NCBI GenBank assembly: GCA_026416755.1
Contig: JAOAEP010000022.1
Span: 1-9,248 of the forward strand
Length of the DNA: 9,248 bases
Reading direction: 5' to 3'
From: a bacterium
GTDB taxonomy: Bacteria; Ratteibacteria; UBA8468; B48-G9; JAFGKM01
The position numbers and the translations under genes are program-made. Positions 1 to 5,398 of this stretch are shown piece by piece. A model generated the notes under the pieces. The model did no database searches. It saw only the letters and a program-made list of their open reading frames with translations, and was not told the origin of the DNA. The first letter of the stretch is position 1. Each line of letters begins with the position of its first letter.

Positions 1-880
1 ACATAATGATGCTTATTTTATGGCTTATACAAATGGAACGATGATTAAAAAAGATGTTGCAAAAAAACTTTCAGAATTAGGCAATTTTACTCCTGCTATT
101 TCTATTGAGGGTTTTGAGGAAGAAACAGATTATAGAAGAGGGGAAGGTGTTTTTAAAAGATTGATGGAGGTAATGGATGATTTAAAACAAGAAGGTGTTC
201 CTTTTGGGATTTCTGTAACACCAACGAGGGAAAATGCTGATTTACTTTTATCTGACGAATTTATTGATTTTTACTTTGAAAAGAAAGGGGCTTTTTATGG
301 TTGGTACTTCCAATATATGCCTATTGGTAGGAATCCGTCGGTAGAACTTATGGTTACACCTCAACAAAGATATAAAATGTTAAAAAGAATATGGCAACTT
401 GTAATAGAAAAGAAAATTTTTATTGCTGATTTCTGGAATTCAGGAACTGCTTCAGATGGATGTATGGCTGGTGCAAGAGGCGGAGGATATTTTTATATAA
501 TGTGGGATGGAACAATAACTCCTTGTGTTTTTATCCCTTTTAAAGATAAAAATTATGGGAATCTATACAAAATTTATGAAGAAGGTAAGACAATAACAGA
601 TGCAATAAATTCTCCTTTATTCAAGGAAATAAGAAATTGGCAAGATAACTATTGGATAAAGAAAAATAAAAATGAATGTGGGAATTTACTAACTCCATGT
701 ATTATTAGAGACAACTCTCTTGAGTTTTATAATATTATCAAAAAAACAGATGCCCAACCAGTGGATGAGGGAGCGAAAGAATATTTAAAGTTTATAGAAG
801 ATGGGAAGATGCCTGAATATAACAAAAGATATAGAGAATTGACCGACCCTCTTTGGCAGAGTGAATACCTAAATGAGTAA
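1..880 (+). CDS. Radical SAM protein with SPASM-type C-terminal domain (5' end outside window)
   Basis: The frame is open from base 2 and has no stop before 878-880, so the gene starts upstream of the window; the Met at base 20 is internal. The first visible residues (HNDAYFMAYTNGTMI) look like the strand-3 region of a radical SAM barrel, so the CX3CX2C cluster motif must lie upstream and cannot be checked here. Numbering from the Met at base 20, ISIEG (28-32) and the following helix fit the barrel. Four cysteines (C148 in DGCMAG, C169 in TPCVF, C220 and C227 in NECGNLLTPC) form a SPASM-like auxiliary Fe-S cluster region. SPASM proteins modify peptides, proteins or cofactors; no substrate is evident, since no small precursor peptide gene is visible next to it. 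The stop overlaps the start of the next gene by 8 nt, so the two are probably co-translated. The family assignment is fairly safe; the function is unknown. Confidence 0.8.
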   Translation, partial: HNDAYFMAYTNGTMIKKDVAKKLSELGNFTPAISIEGFEEETDYRRGEGVFKRLMEVMDDLKQEGVPFGISVTPTRENADLLLSDEFIDFYFEKKGAFYGWYFQYMPIGRNPSVELMVTPQQRYKMLKRIWQLVIEKKIFIADFWNSGTASDGCMAGARGGGYFYIMWDGTITPCVFIPFKDKNYGNLYKIYEEGKTITDAINSPLFKEIRNWQDNYWIKKNKNECGNLLTPCIIRDNSLEFYNIIKKTDAQPVDEGAKEYLKFIEDGKMPEYNKRYRELTDPLWQSEYLNE

Positions 881-2489
881 TCGCATATTAGTTTTAAAAA
901 AAATTAGAAGATATCGTAGAATAATAAATATACTTCTTAAATATGGTCTTGAAATAGTCATAGATAGAACGAATATATACAAATTCCCATTCAGAAAAAA
1001 AAAGAAAATTGAATATTCTTTTCCTGTTAGAATAAGAAAAATACTTGAAGAACTTGGTCCAACATTTATAAAACTTGGTCAAATATTAAGCACAAGACCG
1101 GATTTGATTCCTATGGATTATATAAAAGAACTTGAAAAATTACAGGATGAAGCAATACCAGAAAAATTTGAAATAATAGAAGAAGTAATAAAGAGAGAAT
1201 TAGGCAAGGAAATAAAAGATATCTTTGAGGATTTTCAAAAAGAACCAATTGCCTCTGCTTCTCTTTCTTGTGTTTATAAAGCCAAATATAAGGGAAAAGA
1301 TGTTGCAGTAAAAATTCAAAGACCTAATGTTAAAGAACAAATTATTACTGATATTCAAATTTTGTATGATATAGCAAATCTAATTGAAAAGTTTATTAAA
1401 GAGAGTGAAATTTATCAACCAGTTAAAATAGTTAGTGAATTTGAAAAGAATATTAAAAAAGAACTTAATTTCCTTATCGAAAAGAAAAACATAGAAATAA
1501 TAAAAGAAAAAATGAAAAACGATGAGAATGTTTTCATCCCATCCGTTTACAAAGAATTATGTACAGAAAAAATACTTGTTACTGAATATATAGAAGGCGT
1601 AAAAATAAATAGGGTTGAGGAATGGTCAAAATATATATCTAAGGAGGAAGTAATAAAGAAAGGAACCGAGATAATTTTAAAACAGATTTTTGAAATTGGT
1701 CTTTTTCATGGCGATCCCCATCCTGGTAACATTTTTATAAAAAATGATGGTAAAATTGCTCTAATAGATTTTGGGATTGTTGGACGAATTGATGAAGAAA
1801 GAAAATATTATGTTATTAATTTAACATCGGGTATTATAAAAGGGAAAGTTGATGGTGTAATATCCATATTAAAAAGTATGGGTTCTCTTGATGAGAAAAT
1901 TGATATTCAGGAGTTAAGGGACGAAATAGAAGAGATGATTGAAGTTTATAAGGATATCCCTATTAAAGATATAAAAATTTCTGAATTAATGGGTATTTGT
2001 TTTGATATTATGAGAAGGTATAAGATTAAAATACCTGTAAGTTTTACCTTAATGGCAAAATCAATTATAACTCTTGAGGGGATATGTCATTTTATAGACC
2101 CAGAGTTTAAAATCATTAATGCAATAGAGCCATTTTATTTTGAACTAATTGAAAAAAAGGTTAAATTTTCATATTTTGTTAAAGAAATAAAAAATACAAT
2201 TGATAAATTTCAATATGGTTTTAAAGAAATACCAGAAACGATTGAATCTCTGTTAGATACTATTAGGGAATTTAAAAAAAGAAATTATAAAAATGAAGAG
2301 TTTTCAAAAAATTTAAGTTTGGTCATAAAAAAAACTGGAATTAAAATTTCTTTTTCATTATTTATCTCCTCACTTTTAATTTCTTGGGTTTTTCTTTATA
2401 TTTCAGAATTTTTTATTTTGTCAAACATCATAATTTCAATCGTAATAGTTTTAATTTTTATATTCTTTTTGAATTTAAGAAAAGATTAA
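873..2489 (+). CDS. ubiB: UbiB/ABC1 (ADCK-like) atypical kinase family protein
   Basis: 538 aa, a usual length for bacterial UbiB proteins. Motifs in order: the family-specific KxGQ region (KLGQ, 67-70, with STRPDLIP following), an alanine-rich-loop equivalent (PIASASLSCVYKA, 125-137), the ATP-binding lysine in VAVKIQRP (K147), ELNF (197-200), the catalytic HGDPHPGN (279-286) and the metal-binding DFG (299-301). The C-terminus has two hydrophobic segments (about 490-511 and 515-533), the expected membrane anchor. The alanine-rich loop reads SLSCV where relatives usually have GQV or AQV after the serine. In other bacteria UbiB acts as an ATPase/kinase-like accessory factor for isoprenoid quinone synthesis; no quinone genes are visible here, so the role is inferred from family only. 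It starts within the stop of the upstream gene (ATGAGTAA, 8-nt overlap) and ends 1 nt before smpB, so it is probably in one operon with both. Confidence 0.9.
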   Translation: MSNRILVLKKIRRYRRIINILLKYGLEIVIDRTNIYKFPFRKKKKIEYSFPVRIRKILEELGPTFIKLGQILSTRPDLIPMDYIKELEKLQDEAIPEKFEIIEEVIKRELGKEIKDIFEDFQKEPIASASLSCVYKAKYKGKDVAVKIQRPNVKEQIITDIQILYDIANLIEKFIKESEIYQPVKIVSEFEKNIKKELNFLIEKKNIEIIKEKMKNDENVFIPSVYKELCTEKILVTEYIEGVKINRVEEWSKYISKEEVIKKGTEIILKQIFEIGLFHGDPHPGNIFIKNDGKIALIDFGIVGRIDEERKYYVINLTSGIIKGKVDGVISILKSMGSLDEKIDIQELRDEIEEMIEVYKDIPIKDIKISELMGICFDIMRRYKIKIPVSFTLMAKSIITLEGICHFIDPEFKIINAIEPFYFELIEKKVKFSYFVKEIKNTIDKFQYGFKEIPETIESLLDTIREFKKRNYKNEEFSKNLSLVIKKTGIKISFSLFISSLLISWVFLYISEFFILSNIIISIVIVLIFIFFLNLRKD

Positions 2490-2490
2490 G

Positions 2491-2937
2491 ATGAAAATAG
2501 AAAATAAGAGTGCCTTTTATAATTATGAAGTTCTTGAAAGGATAGAAGCAGGTATTGTATTGAAAGGTAGTGAGGTTAAATCAATAAGAGAAGGGAAAAT
2601 ATCATTTAAGGACTCATATGCAAAAATTGAGAATGGAGAGATATTTCTTTATAATTTTTATGTTGCCCCTTATCCTTCTTCTTTTGAAAAAATAAATCCC
2701 AAAAGGAAGAAAAAATTACTTTTAAATAAAAACGAAATAAGACGCCTTGAAAGAAAAGTTTCTGAAAAACACTTGACACTGGTGCCACTTTCAGTGTATT
2801 TTAATAATAAAGGATTAGCCAAAATAGAACTTGCATTAGTTAAAGGCAAAAAGCTCTTTGACAAAAGAAGGGAAATAAAAGAAAAAGAAATTGAGAGGCA
2901 GATACAAAGAAGATTAAAAAATATGGGGGCGAAATAG
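2491..2937 (+). CDS. smpB: SsrA-binding protein SmpB
   Basis: 148 aa, near the usual 150-160 of the family. It binds the tRNA-like domain of tmRNA and takes the place of the missing anticodon arm so that tmRNA can enter stalled ribosomes. Seen here: YEVLERIEAGIVLKGSEVKSIREG (split as YEVLERIEAG and IVLKGSEVKSIR, about 12-33), NPKRKKKLLLNKNEI (69-83), and GKKLFDKRREIKEKE (119-133) leading into the basic C-terminal tail that normally enters the mRNA channel. The N-terminus is a few residues shorter than the common lysine-rich start, but the ATG lies 1 nt after the ubiB stop and no earlier start is attractive. The last four codons and the stop (ATG GGG GCG AAA TAG, 2923-2937) also form the 5' acceptor strand and first single-stranded bases of tmRNA. 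The reading frame and the RNA gene therefore share 13 nt. Identification is very secure. Confidence 0.97.
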   Translation: MKIENKSAFYNYEVLERIEAGIVLKGSEVKSIREGKISFKDSYAKIENGEIFLYNFYVAPYPSSFEKINPKRKKKLLLNKNEIRRLERKVSEKHLTLVPLSVYFNNKGLAKIELALVKGKKLFDKRREIKEKEIERQIQRRLKNMGAK

Positions 2938-3277
2938 GTTTTCGACAGGAAGAAATCCGGATAGAGTTGCCTGTCAAGTTTGTCAGGGTCTTGTAAAAAC
3001 CTGACAAAAAAATAACTGCCGCAACAGCAAATACTTTGGCTGCATAATGCAGTCACCCATTTACAGAGTTTGCCTCTGACTCTGTAAAATGGGTCGGGAA
3101 AGAGGCATTCCCTTTGAAGTTTATCCTTTTTCTTCAAAGGGAATTATGAAAAAAGGATGCGGGTAAAAGGGCTTGCCAGAAGTGCCTTTTTACCTAAAGA
3201 TAAACTTCTGGCTATACAGGTAGATACTCTATCAGGATTCTTTCTGGACGCGGGGGCAGTACCCGCCGCCTCCACTA
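2925..3277 (+). ncRNA. ssrA: Transfer-messenger RNA (tmRNA, SsrA)
   Basis: The 5' end GGGGGCG (2925-2931) pairs with CGCCTCC (3267-3273), giving a 7-bp acceptor stem with one G-U, followed by the hallmark AGGTTTTCGACAGG (2936-2949). A long P2 helix joins GATAGAG (2960-2966) to CTCTATC (3227-3233), continuing with ATCC against GGAT. I can lay out four interleaved helix pairs as pseudoknots. PK1: CAAG 2975-2978/CTTG 2990-2993 with TGTCAGG 2981-2987/CCTGACA 3000-3006. PK2: 3055-3068/3080-3094 with TGCCTCT 3071-3077/AGAGGCA 3101-3107. PK3: 3108-3119/3132-3143 with ATCCTTTTT 3123-3131/AAAAAGGAT 3150-3158. PK4: GGGTAAAAGG 3161-3170/CCTTTTTACC 3185-3194 with GCCAGAAGT 3175-3183/ACTTCTGGC 3204-3212. 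The T-arm (3250-3266) has a 7-nt loop GGCAGTA, unlike the usual TTC-type loop. After discriminator A3274 the genome reads CTA, so CCA would have to be added after trimming. One-piece, non-permuted tmRNA directly overlapping smpB. Confidence 0.96.
3018..3047 (+). other. ssrA: tmRNA proteolysis-tag reading frame
   Basis: After the A-rich stretch and AATAACT that ends PK1, the resume codon is GCC at 3018. The frame reads A-A-T-A-N-T-L-A-A and stops at TAA (3045-3047), just before PK2. With the alanine carried by the charged tmRNA, the tag added to stalled proteins would be AAATANTLAA. The L-A-A end is the classical degron recognised by ClpXP-type proteases. The resume codon was placed by analogy with the E. 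coli arrangement, in which GCA follows a similar AATAGTC. The tag is one residue shorter than the E. coli tag and lacks acidic residues. Confidence 0.9.
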
Positions 3278-3278
3278 T
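3246..3278 (+). repeat. Direct repeat copy 1 (3' end of tmRNA)
   Basis: This 33-nt segment runs from GGACGCGGGG through CAGTACCCGCC to CTCCACTAT. It is the T-arm, 3' acceptor strand and first flanking bases of tmRNA. The same sequence with a single extra G occurs at 3433-3466. AGAAAG also follows both copies within a few bases (3282-3287 and 3471-3476), so the similarity may run slightly beyond the repeat. This copy is the functional tmRNA end, because the P2 3' strand lies immediately upstream of it and not of the second copy. Confidence 0.9.
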
Positions 3279-3347
3279 ACAAGAAAGACATAGTTAAATA
3301 ATGAAGAATAAGGCAATAGGAGAAACCAGCGGACAGAAAAAGGGTTT

Positions 3348-3375
3348 AAGGGGAAAAGAATTTTTCCCCTTTTTT
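3348..3375 (+). terminator. Intrinsic terminator after ssrA
   Basis: AAGGGGAAAA (3348-3357) and TTTTCCCCTT (3362-3371) form a perfect 10-bp hairpin with a 4-nt loop (GAAT), followed by TTTT. It lies 70 nt after the tmRNA 3' end and well before the amidase gene, the expected place to end the ubiB-smpB-ssrA transcript. The stem is symmetric in A and T at its ends, so it could also work from the other strand, but no gene on that strand needs it. The short final T run makes its strength uncertain. Confidence 0.65.
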
Positions 3376-3376
3376 G

Positions 3377-3465
3377 TAGTGGGGGTATCGTCGGGAAAGG
3401 GGAAACACCCCTGTCCCGGGAGCGAAAGCGACGGACGCGGGGGGCAGTACCCGCCGCCTCCACTA
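3377..3465 (+). other. GC-rich tRNA-like palindromic element (possible structured RNA or dispersed repeat)
   Basis: About two thirds of these bases are G or C, in strong contrast to the AT-rich surroundings. The ends TAGTGGGGG (3377-3385) and CCTCCACTA (3457-3465) pair over 9 bp with one G-U. Inside lie CGGGA 3392-3396/TCCCG 3414-3418, stacked on AGGGG 3398-3402/CCCCT 3408-3412 with loop AAACA; a small GC-GAAA-GC hairpin (3422-3429); and a T-arm-like GCGGG 3437-3441/CCCGC 3450-3454. CGTC (3389-3392) could instead pair with GACG (3430-3433). The right third repeats the tmRNA 3' end. The block ends 8 nt before the amidase ribosome-binding site, so if transcribed it would be a leader structure. 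It could be a REP/MITE-like repeat, a tmRNA-tail-derived element, or an attachment-site remnant. No convincing protein is encoded here. Confidence 0.6.
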
Positions 3466-3466
3466 T
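3433..3466 (+). repeat. Direct repeat copy 2 of the tmRNA 3' end
   Basis: 34 nt, identical to 3246-3278 except for one additional G in the G run (six instead of five), which makes the T-loop-like loop 8 nt instead of 7. It keeps the acceptor strand CGCCTCC (3455-3461) and the ACTAT that follows it. Unlike copy 1, it has no P2 strand upstream. Its own left-hand partner is TAGTGGGGG at 3377-3385. Copy-to-copy distance is 187 nt. Confidence 0.88.
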
Positions 3467-3473
3467 TAAAAGA

Positions 3474-3480
3474 AAGGGAG
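3474..3480 (+). promoter_or_regulatory. Ribosome-binding site of the amidase gene
   Basis: AAGGGAG lies 5 nt before the ATG at 3486. It is the clearest Shine-Dalgarno sequence in the window and fits the first gene of a new operon, whereas most downstream genes start inside or right after the preceding stop codon. It supports the choice of 3486 as the start. Confidence 0.75.
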
Positions 3481-3485
3481 ATATA

Positions 3486-4607
3486 ATGTATTCTTTGAAA
3501 AAAAGGATATTTTTTTTTATATTTTTTGTTTTTTCTTTTTCTCTCAATTGTTTAAATCTTGATGAAGAAGTAAAAATCAGGAAAATACCAACATATACTA
3601 TAAAAAATGTTGAATATATTTCAATTAAGTCCTTTCTTAAAATTATTAATGCTGAAAACTGGGCAAAAATAGAAGATAGAATTTTTATCTTTTTTAATGA
3701 TACTCAAATAAAATTTAGAGTAAATGATACCCAAGTTATAGTTGGAGGAAAAAGTTTTGAGATAAAAAACCCTTTAAGAGAAATTGAAGGAGATGTGTTA
3801 ATTCCTATTGAAGATTTTTCAAATATATTATCCGATCTAAAAAAAACTTCTGACTTAAAAGGTTCTTCAGAGGAAATAAGGAGTTCTGGAGAAGAAATAA
3901 GAGGAGCAAAGAAAAATGAGAAGAGATTTATTATAGTTATAGATCCAGGACATGGTGGACATGATACAGGTGCAATTGGAACATTTGGTTTAAAAGAAAA
4001 AGATGTAAATCTTGATGTTTCTCTTCGTCTTGAAAAGTATTTAAGGAAACAACTCCAAAATTATCCTAATATTGAACTCTATTTAACAAGAAAAGAAGAT
4101 GTATTTATTTCACTTGAAGATAGAGTGAATATGGCAAAGACATTAAATGCCGACATTTTCTTTTCTGTTCATACAAATTCTTCAAGATATAATAAAAATG
4201 CTACTGGCTTTGAAACATTTTATCCATACAGTAAAATTGAAACTAATATTCTTCCAAAAGCAGAGGATGGAGAAGGAGAAATTGAAGGTAAAAATAATGA
4301 TTCTGTACTTTCCCAAATACTTAATAATTTAAATGAAACAGATGTAATTGAAGAAAGCAGAATTCTTGCTGAAGTTATTCAGGAGAAACTTGCAGAACGC
4401 CTTGTAACCCCCGACAGGGGAGCCAAAAGGCGAAATTTTTATGTCCTTTTATATACTCCTATGATTTCTGTTTTGACCGAAATTGAATTTATATGTAATC
4501 CTAATATTGAGTTTAATTTAAAAGATGTGGAAGTGAGACAGGCTATTGCAGAAACACTTGGTAATGGTATAATTGAATATTTAAAAAAAAGAGAGATAAT
4601 AAAATGA
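3486..4607 (+). CDS. Secreted N-acetylmuramoyl-L-alanine amidase (Amidase_3) with copper-amine-oxidase-like N-domain
   Basis: 373 aa. Cleaves the bond between N-acetylmuramic acid and L-alanine in peptidoglycan, outside the inner membrane. Residues 1-22 are a basic start plus a Phe-rich hydrophobic core, an export signal; C22 has no good lipobox (SLNC). Residues about 35-115 resemble the copper amine oxidase N-terminal-like domain common on secreted wall enzymes. A charged linker (about 120-145) contains a small repeat (SSEEIR, SSGEEIR). The zinc amidase starts at about 147: DPGHGG (H156), E171, SVHTN (H229) and the catalytic glutamate in LTEIEF (E332), so the active site is complete. Between H229 and E332 lies an extra acidic segment plus helix (about 250-292, VLSQILNNLNETDVIEESR) that resembles the autoinhibitory insert of E. 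coli AmiA/B/C, which is relieved by EnvC/NlpD-type activators. First gene of the second operon; its TGA overlaps the murI ATG (ATGA). Confidence 0.9.
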   Translation: MYSLKKRIFFFIFFVFSFSLNCLNLDEEVKIRKIPTYTIKNVEYISIKSFLKIINAENWAKIEDRIFIFFNDTQIKFRVNDTQVIVGGKSFEIKNPLREIEGDVLIPIEDFSNILSDLKKTSDLKGSSEEIRSSGEEIRGAKKNEKRFIIVIDPGHGGHDTGAIGTFGLKEKDVNLDVSLRLEKYLRKQLQNYPNIELYLTRKEDVFISLEDRVNMAKTLNADIFFSVHTNSSRYNKNATGFETFYPYSKIETNILPKAEDGEGEIEGKNNDSVLSQILNNLNETDVIEESRILAEVIQEKLAERLVTPDRGAKRRNFYVLLYTPMISVLTEIEFICNPNIEFNLKDVEVRQAIAETLGNGIIEYLKKREIIK

Positions 4608-5398
4608 ATGAAAATCCAATAGGTATATTTGATTCAGGTGTTGGAGGGTTAAGTGTTGTTAAGGAGATTATAAAAGTTCTACCTAAAGAAAACATTATTT
4701 ATTTTGGAGATACAGCAAGGGTTCCTTATGGAACTAAATCAGAAAGAATAATAAAAAAATTTGCTTTAGAAGATGTTAATTTTCTTTTGAAATATAAACC
4801 GAAGTTGATAATTATTGCATGTCACACTATGTCTTCTTATACTACTGAGTTCTTGAAAAAAAAAATTAAAAAAGTTAAATTCGTAGATGTTATTGAACCA
4901 ACTGTTGAGAAAGCGATAGGATTGACTAAAAACAAAAAGATCGGTGTGATTGGAACAACAGCAACTATTTCAAGTAATAGATATCAGGAATTGTTTTCAA
5001 AATATAATGGAATTACCGTTTACACAAAAGATTGTCCATTATTTGTTCCTATAGTTGAAGAGGGTTGGTTTGAAAATAAAATTACATATGAAATTGCAAA
5101 TTTTTACTTGTCAGAAATGAAAAAAAATGGGATTGATACACTTGTTCTTGGTTGTACTCATTATCCCTATTTAAAAAAAACCATTCAAGATATTATGGGT
5201 AAAAATGTAAATATAATTGATGCATCTTATGAGGTTTCTGTAAAAGTAGCAAAAATACTTAAAGAAGAAAAATTGGAAAATAAAAGTGGAAATGGTGAAA
5301 TAAATCTATTTTTCAGTGATATAAGTCCTCACGTAGAAAAAACAATTTATTTTCTTTTTGGCAAAAAAATAAAGTATAATCTCACTAAAAATGTATGA
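4604..5398 (+). CDS. murI: Glutamate racemase
   Basis: 264 aa, usual length. Converts L- to D-glutamate for peptidoglycan in the cytoplasm, without cofactor, using two cysteines as acid/base pair. Seen here: GIFDSGVGGLSV (7-18, with D10 and S11), the FGDTARVPYGTKS block (34-46), the first catalytic cysteine in IACHTMSS (C73), GVIGTTATISS (114-124), CPLFVPIVEEG (144-154) and the second cysteine in LGCTHYP (C184, with T185 and H186). The first cysteine motif is usually ACNTASA; here N is replaced by H and A by M, while both cysteines are intact. Translation starts at the ATGA shared with the amidase stop and ends 8 nt into queD, so it should be translationally coupled on both sides. Its pairing with an amidase gene is sensible: one makes a wall precursor, the other remodels the wall. 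Confidence 0.95.
   Translation: MNENPIGIFDSGVGGLSVVKEIIKVLPKENIIYFGDTARVPYGTKSERIIKKFALEDVNFLLKYKPKLIIIACHTMSSYTTEFLKKKIKKVKFVDVIEPTVEKAIGLTKNKKIGVIGTTATISSNRYQELFSKYNGITVYTKDCPLFVPIVEEGWFENKITYEIANFYLSEMKKNGIDTLVLGCTHYPYLKKTIQDIMGKNVNIIDASYEVSVKVAKILKEEKLENKSGNGEINLFFSDISPHVEKTIYFLFGKKIKYNLTKNV

Noticed and set aside
2891..2919. A sigma-70-like promoter for ssrA (TTGAGA, 17-nt gap, TTAAAA) inside smpB
   Set aside because: Such matches are expected by chance in AT-rich coding DNA, and the site would start transcription almost exactly at the mature 5' end. It is possible but not strong enough to annotate.
2670..3137. A 155-codon open frame on the - strand across smpB and ssrA
   Set aside because: It lies antisense to two securely identified genes and has no recognisable features.
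3377..3465. A genuine tRNA gene in the GC-rich element
   Set aside because: The end pairing and a T-arm-like hairpin are tRNA-like, but there is no standard D-arm, anticodon arm or TTC loop, and the end stem is 9 bp rather than 7.
3433..3466. The second repeat copy as the true 3' end of tmRNA
   Set aside because: Its acceptor strand could pair with the tmRNA 5' end, but the P2 3' strand lies directly before the first copy only, and a terminator separates the two.
3301..3486. A possible 61-codon gene on the + strand between ssrA and the amidase gene
   Set aside because: It runs through the terminator hairpin and the GC-rich palindromic element, has no ribosome-binding site or recognisable domain, and its proline/glycine-rich end is just the translation of the repeat.
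3275..3547. A possible 90-codon gene on the - strand over the same region
   Set aside because: It covers the repeat and the start of the amidase signal peptide on the opposite strand; composition and context give no support for a protein.
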